A program made the position numbers and the translations under genes. Shown piece by piece: positions 33,835 through 46,394 of a DNA stretch of 64,000 bases (position 1 is its first letter; every line of letters begins with the position of its first letter). This DNA is from Purshia tridentata. Its lineage: Eukaryota; Streptophyta; Magnoliopsida; Rosales; Rosaceae. Where the stretch lies: assembly GCA_003254885.1 (NCBI GenBank), contig QANT01005266.1, forward strand, positions 62,001 to 126,000. Reading direction: 5' to 3'. The notes beneath the pieces are model-generated. The model saw only the letters and a program-made list of their open reading frames with translations. It had not been told where the DNA came from and did no database searches.

Positions 33835-36153
33835 TCAGAAGTCATCTTCTGATTCACTGGAAGATGTCCAAGACATATCCGAAACAAAATGTGAATGAAA
33901 GTTCTGTAACTTCTTGGGTGTTATGGTTGAAGGTGACAATGGAGGTGATGATCCTACATTCGTTGTAGAACTCTTCTTTTGTAGCTTTCTTGAAATTTCT
34001 GCACAAACAAGATTCACCATGTCAAGGAAATCTTTGACAATAACAAATAGTTGAAGGGGTTGTGCTCCTTTGTCTTTCAAAGCTCCTGCTTGGTAATACT
34101 TGGTTGTTCTCTTCACAATTTCCAAAACCCTTGTTTGCTCTTCTCTCACCACCTTAAGCTCCTCCTCACATTGCTCTAAGAACCCTTTCATTTCTCTTGC
34201 AAACCCATCTCTCTCAGCACTGCCACAGTTTGTCAAAAGTCTCCGAATTTCCGCTACACGGGAACTGAGAGTAGAGCTCATATGGATGAAGTTTTCATAT
34301 TCTATGGTAGCTGCTTTCTTTACATTAGATAATTCGATACTTAGGCCTTCTAACTTTGATAACCCTTGCATTAGGTACTCTTTTCTTCTCTCTTCTGCTG
34401 TCATATTATCTGAATTTGGTATAGTAATTTGGCTTCTACCTTCTGATTGAGCTACTTGTTCAACCACAAAGTGAAGTAGAGTGGTCTTTCCATCAGTGCT
34501 TTTGACATCAGATAGCTTCAGAAGAGCACTAAGATTGAAACCCTGTGCATTACCTCTGGCAGTTCCAGCATTCATTCTGTTACCTGCTTTGAGAATGGCT
34601 TCAAGAAGTTTTAGGAAGAGCCCACGAGCTCTGAGCTCCTTGCACCCCATTTCAAGTGTTTGCAAGAACTCCTTAAGGTGAAGGACTTCAGGATCATAGT
34701 TTGCTCTGAAAAGCATTGCATTGAAACTAGTGAATGCAGAAGGAACAGCCTTGAGGATGTGGTAGAGGAAGGACTCAGCATCTGCAAGCTTATCTGGGTT
34801 GCCATTGAATTGGAGGATTTTTGCTTCTTCTTCTTGGGTTGGAGAAATTTTGGTAAGCTTTTCAAGGGTATCAGCACCAAGTCCTTGCCCATCAAGGAGA
34901 GCATGTATGACCTCTTTGCGAGAGATTGCGAGAGATTTTAGCACGATTGCGGTGTTCTGGGACTTTCGGGGATCTAAGATGAAAACTTGAGCTGTTGGGG
35001 CAGAGTTAGGCTTGCTTGAAGCTGATAAGTGGTTATTTCTTTCAGAGGATTGGTTTTTAATGGTGTCATATCCAAACAAATTTTCCATAAGCTCATCATC
35101 AAATCTGAGTAGCACATAAAAAATTGTCCAAGTTATGGCCATGACATGGTCAGAGAAAAGAGTACAAAAACTATATAATGTAATATTTGTGTTGAGACTA
35201 GATTACCTGAATGATCCATCATTGATTTGATCCCAGACCATTGAATGATCAACAGCAGCCATAACCTTGTCCCAGTGCAACGGCTTCAGCTTTGTTTGCC
35301 CAACACTGGTTGCTTTTGAGCTATCCCCTGTTAAAGCCTCTGCCCTACTCTTGTTGCTTGCTTTGCCTTTAGGTGCAGGTGGGGGTTTTAGGGATAAAAC
35401 TGAACCACCAGGCTTAGGAGGTGGAGTGGGTGGTAGAGTATTCCTTTTCACCATTATAGGCATTGGCGGCAGAGGTGGTGGCGGAGGAGGAGGAGGAGGT
35501 GGTGGTGGTGGTGGTGGTGCAGATGTATTTTTTGCTGGTTGGGTTGGTGGAGGAGGCAGTGATTCTAGAGCTTGCTTTTTCACTACCCTTTGTGAAGTTG
35601 TTCTAAGTAGAGGCCTGGGAGGTAGTATAGGAGTTCTATGTTGCAGCTGTGGCAATGAAACTACAAGTTCTGGAGTTGGATTTTGCAAAGATGGTTTTGC
35701 CAATTTATCAGGATTGATCAGATCAGATGGCTCATGGAGCACTGCAACATCTTTAGGCTTAGGTATTTTAGGACTCTCTTCTTTAGTATCCACCCTCTTT
35801 TCTTCTTCATCTTCTTCGTAACTGGGATTAATCACTACCTTTGGAAAATTAGTTTGAACCTGTCCAACTTCTAGTTTCCTCAAGTATATAACATCCATCC
35901 CATTCTCATCAACAATCAACCCTTTCACATTTCCACCACATTGCCTGAACTCTTCTCGATTCATCATAACTTGTTCTCGACGAAAACTTCCATTAACTTT
36001 GCCTTTTGTGTGGCGGCGAGCAACGAGAAATCTGTACAAGAAGAAGAGGATTGCTGCAATGACAAGAGTGGTTGCTGTTGTGGCTGCAATAATCTTAGCA
36101 AGCACTATTCCACTTGATGTTGGCATTGCTGGAGTTATCCCCTGAGAGACCAC
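33835..36153 (-). CDS. Group I plant formin (formin-like protein)
   Basis: Exons 36153-35207 and 35104-33835 give 738 residues. A transmembrane segment lies at residues ~17-43 (VLAKIIAATTATTLVIAAIL...). It is followed by a cytosolic linker and a proline-rich FH1 region with 15 consecutive prolines at ~213-227. The FH2 domain starts near residue 287 (TKLKPLHWDKVM) and contains the signature GNRMNAGTARGNAQGFNLSA followed by LLKLSDVKS. FH2 dimers nucleate and processively elongate actin filaments; group I formins sit in the plasma membrane or ER and link actin to the wall. The usual N-terminal signal peptide and extracellular Pro-rich region are missing from this model. Either an upstream exon was not recognised or this is a short form with a signal anchor. 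The C-terminus is acidic (SSSESEDDF). Confidence 0.9.
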
Positions 36154-38129
36154 AGAATTATCTGGAGAGGAACTCTATGCAATCTCCTTGAAGAAGTAAA
36201 AGGAAGAACTTTCAAAAGAGCAGTAAGATAACAAGTGCTTGGAACCCAAAAGAATCAAACAAAGGGTTTAGTAAGTGTCTTTTGTGTTCTTTGGATACTG
36301 AGTAACACATAAAGGGTTAAGGCTTCCAATGAATTTAAAAAAGGGTTAAGATAACGAGTGATTGGAACCCAAAGAACCAAACAAAGGGTTTGTTAAGGCT
36401 TCAAATTCCTGTGTTTTTTGGTGTTGGTTGTTGACAGTTTCAATGAAGGTACTTAGTTTCTTATCTGCAAATTACTACAATGACCTTGTTGGGAAAGTGT
36501 AACTACTTGAAGAGATTGTATTGTAGCCTTGTAGGTTTGTCATTTTGAAAGTGGGTGCAGAGAGCATTGGCAGATGGTGGGTGTGAGGTTTATGTTAGCC
36601 GTCCTTGATTTCCAGTATTGGAGATTACGCCAAATGCAAGTAATTGGAGGTGTTGTTGAAATTGTATACTGCAAACTCCAACTCCAGCTGTTTAATATTA
36701 GAGTTTGTTGGCATCATAAATGATTTATCTTGTTTGTTTGATGAATTAATAAATGAGTGAATGCTAGTTATTTAATGGTTTCAATGTTCATTGTTGAGTA
36801 TGATATGCATTAATGCATGATACTAGCAATTGGCATGCATTTAGGTATTCTATTATAATAGTAGAAAGGAATTCACAATGTCCTATTCGTTATTAACAAA
36901 GTTAAAAGAGTTATGGAGCCTGATAATGAAAAAAAATTCCAAGGTCATCCATAGCCCACCACCATTCCAAGGACTTGCCTGCAAGATGCCACATGGCTTT
37001 CTATACTCTACACGTGTAGGGTCAATTAAGTCAAACACACAAACAATTCATATTAGGTGGCATAAGAGTTGGATGATGTGGATGTAGCCGCTCGACCTAG
37101 CACGTGGGATATATGTCACTGATAGCATGAAGGAAATTGATACATCTAACCCACAATTAATCGATAATGACTTAAGAAACTTAAGATCCTTGTAAACACT
37201 TAGAAAAAAAAAATTATATTTATCCGAGACAACATTTCATATTCTAGCACTTGATTGTCAAAATAGGAAGGAAGAAAATCTATTCGGTAGATTTTCCCAT
37301 ATCGAAAATACAAGTTGAAAGCTATTTGACTTGGTGGATGAACCCAACTGATCGTTAGGTCAAGTTACAGACAATCCAACACATTTTATGTGTTTAATAT
37401 TTAATGTTGGACTATCAAAATTTAGAATACACACTTTAACTATGGCCTAGCACTTCATGATGAACTGTGTCGGGTTCAGATGGGGAGATTGTGATCATGT
37501 GGTCCCCAAAACGAAAGAAAGAGCATAGGAGAGAAAAACTAGAGGGAATCTTATAAGGGCCCATATCTAGTGAAGCTAATGATTTACAGGGTCTACATAT
37601 CTTGCTGATCTTAAAAGCAAAAAAAAAAAAAAAACACAGACTGCTGAGTTTCCAGATTGTACATTCAGCTCAAATCTTCTAGGTGGGGGGGATCATGGCG
37701 ACATGGCCCACTACTAAATTTTGGCACCAAAGCAAGATTTAGAAGCAACTGCATATAACACAGCACTTTAAATGATTCCAACCCAAAAGAATAAAATGAC
37801 ATAAAAAAAAAATCAGATAATGAATGGTTGACAATACATCCCACAACCAACACAAAGGAATAAGATCATTAGGTACAAAACAATTTATTCCCTCAAATAT
37901 TTGGGATTTCAATGATGATGATGAGATTTCACTCTGAAACATCAACAAAAAGTTGAAGCAAAAAACCTTTAAACCCCTTCTTTTTCCTGGTCCTTGTGAA
38001 AGTTTCATGTTAGCATTTACATATGGCAGTGGAAGAAACACAAATGGCAGGCAGCAGGAATCTCTAAACTTGAAAATGGGGACAGTGTGTATGAATGTGA
38101 AAGTAACAAAATCCTAAAGGCAGACAGTA
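36154..38129. other. Intergenic region between formin and response regulator
   Basis: This holds the formin promoter with a tandem duplication (36224-36425) and, on the right, the 3' UTR of the response regulator gene, with poly-A and poly-G runs near 37620 and 37685. No further gene is recognised. Confidence 0.5.
36224..36425. repeat. Imperfect tandem duplication, period about 123
   Basis: TAAGATAACAAGTGCTTGGA at 36224 recurs as TAAGATAACGAGTGATTGGA at 36347. Both are followed by ACCCAAA, ACCAAACAAAGGGTTT-like sequence and TTAAGGCTTC. The second copy is shorter. It lies just upstream of the formin start, within its likely 5' UTR or promoter. Confidence 0.85.
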
Positions 38130-40348
38130 TTAATCTCTGTTGTGCAATCTCGGTCTCTTTGAGGAACATACGGGCGAGGACGATGATGGTGATGAAGAGG
38201 TTAACTGAGATGATGCTTCTAGATTGCAAGCAAATGATGATGGCAGTAGCGGTAAAGGCGCGGGCGATGATGGACTGTAGTCAACTTGAAGTGGTCTTTT
38301 GTGAATAATCTTCTTCTCTACAGTTTCTTTTTTTTCTCCTCCCATCATGAAAGTTTTCAAGCGGTTCACATCTGATAGTTTTACTGGCTTCACAATAAAC
38401 TCCTCTGCTCCTTCCTCCAAACACCTATCAACAGTAGTAAAAATTAATCTGTTGCCAATCTTCCTAGAGAAACATAATTTAATAGGCTATCAGCACCAAA
38501 AAGAGAAAATAAATAACTCAATTTGCTGATGAAACATGATGAAACCTTCAGGCATGATTCCATCATAGTGGAAACTGTTTGATGCATTCAAAGTTTAGGA
38601 CAGTAAAGTTTTATGGATTCATTTTAAGCCACACAGCATATGGTACAAAAGCTACCTCCTAAAGTCACCGGTCTCTCATAAAAAATAAAAAATAAAAGAG
38701 TCACTGATGAAAGTCGAATACAATATGCTTTATATATGGTAAAGGTTGAGCAGGGCACGGCAATAATCAAGACAATATCTTTTACAGTATAATATCATGA
38801 CAATGGAATCTGCACATAATAGATTGCAATTATTTTTAAGACTCGATCATGAAGGGGTTATCTGATATTAGTCATAAAGGAGCAGTCAAAAGATGATTAA
38901 CTAATAAAACGATTGGTTGAGTATTATAAAACAATAGATGAATACTTGGAAAAATATTAAAACAATAAAAGAAAGATATATTCATTGTCAGAAACTATTA
39001 TTATTGAACAATCCATGTGAGGACTGGGGACTTATTCAGTTATTCTATAAGATTTGATTGATCCCCCCCAAGAATCCAGCGAGGAAAATGATCATTCCAT
39101 TATTTGACAGCATTTTCATGTGATATGTCTAAAAAACTTTAATAATTGAGGCAAAACAAAACTCACAGTGATTCATCAAAAAAGAAAATAAAGCCAAATA
39201 TATTGCAAACTAATCAGATATTGCAACTGGATGATTTAGACCCAGAAGATCCTCTAATTCCAATGAAGTAAAATGAAATCTAGATCAAAATAAAGTTCAG
39301 ATTGTGACTTCATTCATATGAAAACAAAAAATCAGACTGGGGGTCTATAACTACCATCAAATTCAACAGATATAGATTCTTCCTGACAAAGTAGGCATAT
39401 ATTATACCAAATCTCCTATGTTTGTATGGATCATTCAGAATTTTAATACTTGTGGCTTAAGATATACAACAAATCAAGTACCGACAACACATAAAACAGG
39501 CATGCTTAGTCCAAAAATATACCTATCAATGCGAGTAAGGACGTTCTCCGAAGACATGATTACCACTGGAACTTCTCTAAAAGCCGATGATTCCTGTTCA
39601 AACGAAAATTACACAATGAATCTTTAAGTAATAGCCATGACCATGGTTATGATCATTAATCAAAAGTTCCCTAATATGCGAGTTCAATTAAGAGGAAATA
39701 TATTTAAAGGGCTAACCTTGATCTTCTTCAGCAATTCATATCCTGTCATCCCAGGCATTGAGTAGTCTGTTATTATAAGATTCACCTTCATACCCTGTCA
39801 CCACACCAACTCAAACGTCAAAAACCACCCTAAACTTAGAAAAGAAGCTTCCTTTTCCATTTGATTTCTGAGAAAAATGTAATTTTTTTGGACTTCAACA
39901 TAGCAATCAACAAACTGTATCAAAATTCCGCTATTTTCCCTCCATTTTCTCAGAAACCAAACAGAGTCCATGTGCAAAACAAGAAGCAAGCTAGCTTTCT
40001 TACATCAAACCCCACTGAGCTCTTTTCTCCATCCAAACCCAGATACTGCAGAGCTCTCGTCCCACTATCTACAGCAGTCACTGCAAAATACAATTCATAC
40101 CATATTCAGTAACCAATCAAAAACGCCATTTCCGAAAAAAAAAGCAAAAACCATCAGAGAGGCATGCATATATATATATATATACCTTTACAGGAAGATA
40201 TCTTAAGCAACCGCTCAATGACCTTCCGGTCCACGTGGCTATCATCCACAGCAAGAACATGCAGCTCACGTGAACCCATTTGGGAATCATCAGAAAACTC
40301 GAATTTTTCCGACAAATTCCGCCGGAAAAGCTCGCCGGCCGTCGCCAT
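38130..40348 (-). CDS. Type-A two-component response regulator (ARR5/ARR15-like)
   Basis: Exons 40348-40186, 40080-40004, 39794-39717, 39593-39523 and 38424-38130 give 227 residues. The receiver domain runs from about residue 28 ([16 protein letters not shown]) to 150. It has the acidic pair Asp35-Asp36, the phospho-acceptor Asp90 ([15 protein letters not shown]) and the conserved Lys142 (FIVKPVKL). A short Ser/Pro-rich C-terminal tail follows, with no GARP DNA-binding domain, which makes it type A. Type-A regulators are rapidly induced by cytokinin and dampen cytokinin signalling. The five-exon structure is the standard one for the family. Collinearity suggests the ARR5/ARR15 pair. AGATT cores upstream (40567-40619) fit type-B ARR control. 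Confidence 0.95.
40168..40184. repeat. TA microsatellite in response regulator intron 1
   Basis: About eight TA units directly next to the splice donor of exon 1 (donor GT at 40185-40184). Length variation here could affect splicing, but that is inference. Confidence 0.85.
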
Positions 40349-40566
40349 TGACCCTTGCAGAGGAGTGATCTAGAGCCCTATTTAGCCCGTCACCTGAAAT
40401 GGATCGGTGAGAAAATGGCAAAGAAGAGACAGGAGCAGTGTGTTTGAAGCGTTTGAGATGTGAGAGACTAGCAGAAAGGCCTTCCAACTCTTTATAGTGC
40501 GGTGTACGAAATGGTTAAAAGAGAGGTGGGTAGCTTTTGCTTTAAATAGGGAAAAGGCTAAAGCTG

Positions 40567-40619
40567 AGATTCTGAGGATCCAATATATCTGTGAGATTTT
40601 GTTTTCTCTTTGCAAATCT
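40567..40619. promoter_or_regulatory. Cluster of AGATT motifs upstream of the response regulator
   Basis: AGATT occurs at 40567-40571 and 40594-40598 on the plus strand and at 40615-40619 on the minus strand. They are 219-271 bases upstream of the start codon. AGATT is the core site of type-B ARR factors, which activate type-A genes in response to cytokinin. The motif is short, so the cluster is suggestive only. Confidence 0.45.
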
Positions 40620-43410
40620 AGCAGAGAGGATTATACCACCCAACTTGTCTGTTGTCCTGTCAATCCTTATTTATTGGTAAATTTGCTAGAAAATTGGTCA
40701 CTGTCACCAGACACACCACTTACCACTGTCACAAAACGTATGCCTTCTCTTTGTATTGTAATCTGTATCGTGGGGTTACATTACATTGACTTGGCTACAG
40801 TTCTTAACCATACAGCTTCTCGATTCAACAAAACTATTTCAACCACCAACCATCTTGGAAAGCAGAATTGGTAATATATCAGGCTAAATCTTGGCCTTTC
40901 AAGACAAAGGTGTGAGAGAAAAATAGAAAAGACAGTTGAGTTTAAAGGTCAAGATTTTAGTTACATCGTTACATATGGTATTACTAATACAAAATACATT
41001 GTAATATGTATATATTTAATAATAATACAAACAAAAATATATGTGTGGTTTCTCATATTATAAGATACGTAAATTGATATCATTATATAAGTTTTTTTTT
41101 ACCTCTATTAAAAGAGATAATCAATTGAGATAGTTCAAGTAATAATATATTTTTCAATTTTATAAATTATTTTACAATACATGCATGTATTGTTACGCGA
41201 TTTTTATTCCCACTCAAGTTTTTAATTCTACTTGTTTGTATATGAAAATTATTACAAAATCACGGACAATTAAAACAGACTATATATTACACAAAAGGGA
41301 CCCAATTTCATATTAAACATTCAGTCTTTGTTCTCTTCTATCTATCTTTCATACATCTGTGCTGAATCCAATGGTCTCTTTTCTCATGCACTTGGTATAT
41401 TACAATCCTGCCTAAAATGTATCCTGTGGATGTGGACCCCTGCCGAGAGACATACAATAAATAGTTTTTACTATAATTATGCCAATTTAATTTGACTTTA
41501 AGTCCTGGTTTTGTTTTCAACTTTGAAGATTCACATCTAGTTAGTCCATGGGAAAATCTTGAATGATATCTTTGCCAAATTTTAATCAAACCTTTCTTCA
41601 TCAAATCTTTGGAAATTTCCTATTAAGAAAAAATCTCCTTATAAAATAATATAGGTTTAATTACAAAATTCACCCACTAACTATAGAGAATATTTCAAAT
41701 TGATCCATAAATACAAAAATATTTTAAATTGGTATATTAACTAATGGAAAGTTACAAAATAGCACATATGTTACAAATTCTATCAATAACAACCTTAAAT
41801 ACAAGTATAGGCAGTGCTGATTAAATTTTTTTAGATGATGTGGACACCAAATTAATAAAACTGCTTTAAAACCCATTTCTTTTCAACTCTCTCCCATCAA
41901 ATGGAACTCACGAACAATAATATTGTAGGACCCACCTATAATAGTTGGAAACAATGTTGAACAAAAAGTTAGGTTCTCTATAACATGTTCCTAAATATTT
42001 TGGTTGGGATATAACATATAAGCCATTAATTGATCTGTAAAAGCAATGTCATATCCATACAAGATCTTGATGAGGTAATGACTGATTTAATTGGATCATC
42101 TAACTATGGTCTCCTACATATAGTAGGCATTTAATCAAGGAAATGCAAAAGACAGTCATCCATTTTAATCAGATTAAATAATAGGTAAATTAATGAATGT
42201 TTTGATAAGGCCCTTTCTTAATGCAGCACTACTAATATATGATCCTTTCATTACATAATGTAATGGAAGGTTGGTAATGGTACTTGGTGGTGCTTTAAAT
42301 CTGGTTAGATCAGATACCCAAGTTCATTGGTACATATAGTCTGGAAGTGACATAATTTAACCAATAGAAGTAACACACAAAATTAATGGCAATGTCCTAT
42401 GATATATAATATAATGCACAAATCAAATTCATTAGAATTAAATCACAAAGGGAAAAGCAAATCCTATAAGATCCTAATTCCCATTAAAAATAAAAGGTTT
42501 AAAAGAACACATGCATCAGTGGAATACTAAATTAGCCTGACATGACCTGTATAAATGAAATGGGTTCAACTCACCTTGCTCAAATGCTCATGCTCATTCA
42601 ATTTTAGTCTGCTTAATCTGAGACACTACCAGGCTACCACTACCAACTTTCTTTTTTAGTTTTGACAAGAGGTCAAGAAGATGAAGTCAAATATTAAATT
42701 ACATGAAAGAAAGAAAGAAAGACTTCAATCTTTTTCTTTTATTTGTTTTGGGTTTTGCTAGAATTGAAGGAATCGATGATACATTCATTCTTTGTTTCAT
42801 ACCCAGTCCAAGTCAATCCCACACCGGCGGCTTCAAAAGGTGAAAGCCGACCTTTTGGGTGGCGGTGAACGTCCCAAAATATAATCAACTTTCGTACGGA
42901 CACCATATCTTGCATGATCCGTCTTATGGGGCCCACTCCCATACAGCCATACAGGGAGAGCTAGCTGTCCACTGTGACTTCCTCCATTTGCGTGAAGGAT
43001 CTGATCTTAAATATAAGTCTATTAATTAATTAATTTATTTAATTTATAATCCATTTGTGATTTGTCAGTCACTTCGGAATTTGCGCTTTGATCTCCTGCA
43101 GTCCTGCAGATCAACTTTGGATTCCACGGCCAGCATCCAAATCCAAATATTCTGAATGCAAAATATGTATATATTCACATTCTACCTGGCCAAAAAAAAA
43201 ATTATATATTCACATTCTAATAATATTTTTTTATATATTAGTAAATAGTAATGATAATGATATCACTGTTATGCCAATATTAGGGTACTATTATTAAGAA
43301 GCATGATTTCACAAATCTTGTTTAAATGTAATATTTTAGAGTTAAAAAAGTTATAAAACAAAATGTTTAGAGCGGGGTGCCTAAAGAGCATATTCATGAG
43401 TGTTCATAAA

Positions 43411-43646
43411 GGACCAGGCTATTCTGACCACTTTCCATTGCTGAGTTGACTATCCTAAAACTATTCGACAATAGTTTACCAAAATATTTGTATTATTTTG
43501 GTGGCCAACTACTGAATCTTTTTTTATATTTGTACTATTCAACAATAGTTTATAAAAATAATATAAATATTTCGAAAAACTATTGTCGAATATTTCAAGA
43601 GTGGTCAACTCAGCAATGTAGAACGGTCGGAATAGCCTGCCCGTCC
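43411..43646. mobile_element. MITE with ~36-base terminal inverted repeats
   Basis: The left arm 43415-43450 (CAGGCTATTCTGACCACTTT...GAGTTGAC) matches the reverse complement of 43604-43639 (CAGGCTATTCCGACCGTTCT...GAGTTGAC) with only a few mismatches. The outer bases GGAC and GTCC extend the inverted repeat, and both sides are flanked by ATAAA (43406-43410 and 43647-43651), a likely target-site duplication. The 236-base interior is non-coding and carries further ACTATTGTCGAATA-type inverted motifs. It sits about 235 bases upstream of the RS-rich gene. Confidence 0.85.
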
Positions 43647-43880
43647 ATAAAATCCACCTACTAGATGACTTTAACAGGCCGTAAACCCAACCTATGTCTC
43701 TGTAATTGGGCTCGAGAACCCTAGTGGCGTATCCAATGGGCCATAAGTTAAAAAAAGTCCAACAGACTAAATTATTCTAGAAGCGACGTCGTTTTTAACA
43801 ACGAGAAAAAGATCTGCTTCAGCCTAAATAAACCGTCACTCTGAACCAGCGCGCGTTCCGGATTGTCGAGCTCGACGAAG

Positions 43881-46394
43881 ATGGAGGAAGCAAAAGCCGC
43901 GGCGTACTACGACGAGCTGACTCGGCGCGGCGAAGGAGCCGCCCGATTCAAACAAGGGTTGGGCTTCTCTTCAGCAAACCCAGGTTCCGAAAATGCCCCT
44001 GCACGCGGCTCAGCGCTGCCTTACTCATCTTCATCTTCATTCATGAGCAAGTTCGTCAAGGCCTCCAGCCCAAGCAAGGAGTCAGGGCTCCAGAAACAGG
44101 ACCGAATCGAGTCCATCCAGAACAAGCTCAAGAGGAAGAAGCCCGACCCGGCTGGAGAAGAAGAAGAAGAAGAAGAAAAACGACCACCTAGGGTTTCAGA
44201 GAGAGATAGGCATTCCAGCATGAAGCGGAGTAGGAGCAGAGAGAGGCATTCGAGGCGGCGAAGTAGGAGCAGAGAGAGATACAGGGATAGAGATAGAGAA
44301 AGAAGGAGGAGGAGGAGTAGGTCTCGGAGCGATTCGGATGGAGATAGAAGACGAAGAGAGACGAGTAGAAGTCGTAGTCGGTCGCCTCGGAGAAAGGAGC
44401 GAAGGAGTCGAAGTTCGTCCCCGAGAGAGAGGGGTTTAGAGAAGAGCAAAGGTAAAGTGGGAAAGGAGAGGAATGGTGGTGCTGATTTTTCGAAGTTGAT
44501 TAAAGGCTACGATAAGATGGTATGTTTATATTGGTTACTGTAATTGACTTCTTGTGGTTCATAATTCATGCCAGGAGTTAGCTCAGGTCTTTATCAATCT
44601 TAGTTATATGAGACATTGAACTCTTAGGTGGTAGAATTACTTTGCATCAACCTGTGTGAGTGAGGAATTTTAAGATATATTTTGTGACCCAAATGAGCAT
44701 TATTCATTGAAATAAGAACCATCACCAACTACCAAGAAAGCTGCGGCTTTAATGCCAAATGTACATTCTTTCTTCTATTTTCTTGTTCTTTTGGTGGGGA
44801 AAGGGTGATTTAGATGAACTGTGAGGTCCATTCTATCTTCATCGTGGTTATATTTTGCAGCATAGTTGAACTGTGTGCAACCCTTTGTTATTTTTATTTA
44901 ATAACAGTGTATCATGTGATTTCGACATACTAGAGTTGGGCAGACTCTGTGTGTATGTGTCCGTCTGTGTGTTTTAGCTGTAATTTTTCAAGTATGATAA
45001 CAAGCTGTCCTTTTTTTATGAACAGTCACCAGCTGAGAGAGTCAAAGCAAAGATGAAACTTCAACTTGCTGAAACAGGTGAATTGTTTGATGCTATAGTG
45101 GACTGTGTTATTTTGGATTTACTTGGGGCTGTGCGAAATAATCATTGTGTTATCATCTTAAATGCAGCCGGGAAGGATACAACAAAAGGTGGCTCTGGTT
45201 GGGAAAGATTTGAGTTCAACAAAGATGCACCGCTTGATGATGAAGAAATTGAAGGTTAAACATATATAACCTCACTAATTTAGAAAGTAAAGGTTGAATT
45301 CTGTTATTTGCACCCAATAGTTCTGTCCTTTGTAGCTTTGGTCTATTTGTTCTTGTTATTTTTTAAATATTTTGCGGGATCTATCACAATCATTTTTCAA
45401 GTTAAAAGTTAGAACTTAGCCCATTACAGAACTTGTGTTCTCTCAGTAAGTTGGCTAATCATCTTCATACTCATAATTTAGTGAGAAAACCAGTATTTGT
45501 TTGCAGCCATAGAATGTTACATTTTGTTCCATTAATGTTCATAATCCAAGCATAAAATAAGCATTGTACCGACATCTGCTTACTTTTTTGTCTTTTATCT
45601 CGGTTTGATAATTGTCTCTCCCTTCTGAGTATATCATATATTTTGCCAAACTTTCAAGCTTGCACTCCAGTTGTCTCTAATTAAGTTTTCATTTAGCAGA
45701 GCATTGGTCAATCAATTATCTTAGGTTAGGTTGAGAAAAAGTGGCATCATTAGGTTACTCATCCTTGACTGAAGACTTGATAATCAGTTCTACTGCCATG
45801 CTGATCTATGCAAATTGTACTGTAAATTTTTAACTCATAAATTATCTTGGCCTCCTCTGACTAGAGCAAAGTGAGCTGATTGTGAGTGTTCACCTTCTTT
45901 ATAGTTGCTGAAGATGATTCAGCATTAGTTAAGAATATTGGCCGAAGCTTCCGGTTTTCTGCAGTTGAGGTATGTCTCTCTGCTCATATGAGTTCCAGTT
46001 TAATGTTCATGCATCTTTCATCTAGGAATCTGGTTTTTTGAGAGGTGAGTGAAAATTCCATAATTCAATGCCATTGTGTAGACAAAAAGGGAAGAGCAGA
46101 TCAAAGCTGCTCATGATGAGGCCATGTTCGGTGCATCAGATAATCCACCATCTGTAATGATAGATAGTGAGGCTGAGACAGAGAATGATATAAAGGACAG
46201 CAAAGAAAGCGACTCTACAAGCCTCTTGAGTGATAAGGTAAGTTAAATATTGTTTGTTTATAAGAAAAAGAGAGAAATATTGTTTATTTTTTTGGGGCTG
46301 TAGATGAAATTTGAAGTGATTGTAGTCATGGTTGTAGGTACTTGCAAAAAAACAAGTCTCATGGCGTGATCGTATTCGTACCAAGAATAATTGA
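43881..46394 (+). CDS. Arginine/serine-rich nuclear protein, probably linked to RNA processing
   Basis: Exons 43881-44519, 45026-45077, 45168-45254, 45905-45969, 46082-46237 and 46338-46394 give 351 residues. The N-terminus (MEEAKAAAYYDELTRRGEGA) is followed by a Ser-rich stretch and an acidic Glu run. An RS domain at ~105-200 is dense in RSRSR, RDRDRERRRRR and SRSPRRKERR. A conserved C-terminal half follows: FSKLIKGYDKMSPAERVKAK, GSGWERFEFNKDAPLDDEEI, NIGRSFRFSAVETKREEQIK and a basic end WRDRIRTKNN. RS domains mediate contacts between splicing factors in nuclear speckles. From memory it corresponds to Arabidopsis AT3G48120, annotated only as SR-rich. The ATG at 43881 is used; the TTG at 43863 is not a plausible start. 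Confidence 0.85.

Larger units (their letters stand above)
40349..43880. other. Intergenic region between divergent genes
   Basis: This is the shared upstream region of the response regulator (leftward) and the RS-rich gene (rightward). It is AT-rich, with a repeat-like non-coding stretch near 41650-41880 and an inverted-repeat element at 43411-43646. No coding gene is recognised. Confidence 0.5.

Noticed and set aside
35267-35821. Plus-strand glycine-rich open frame
   Set aside because: It is the reverse complement of the formin proline-rich region; the glycine run mirrors the proline codons.
43863-43880. Upstream TTG as a start of the RS-rich gene
   Set aside because: Plant nuclear genes rarely start at TTG and a good ATG follows at 43881.
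44021-44449. Minus-strand leucine-rich open frame
   Set aside because: It is the antisense of the RS domain; Arg and Ser codons read as Leu and Ser on the other strand.
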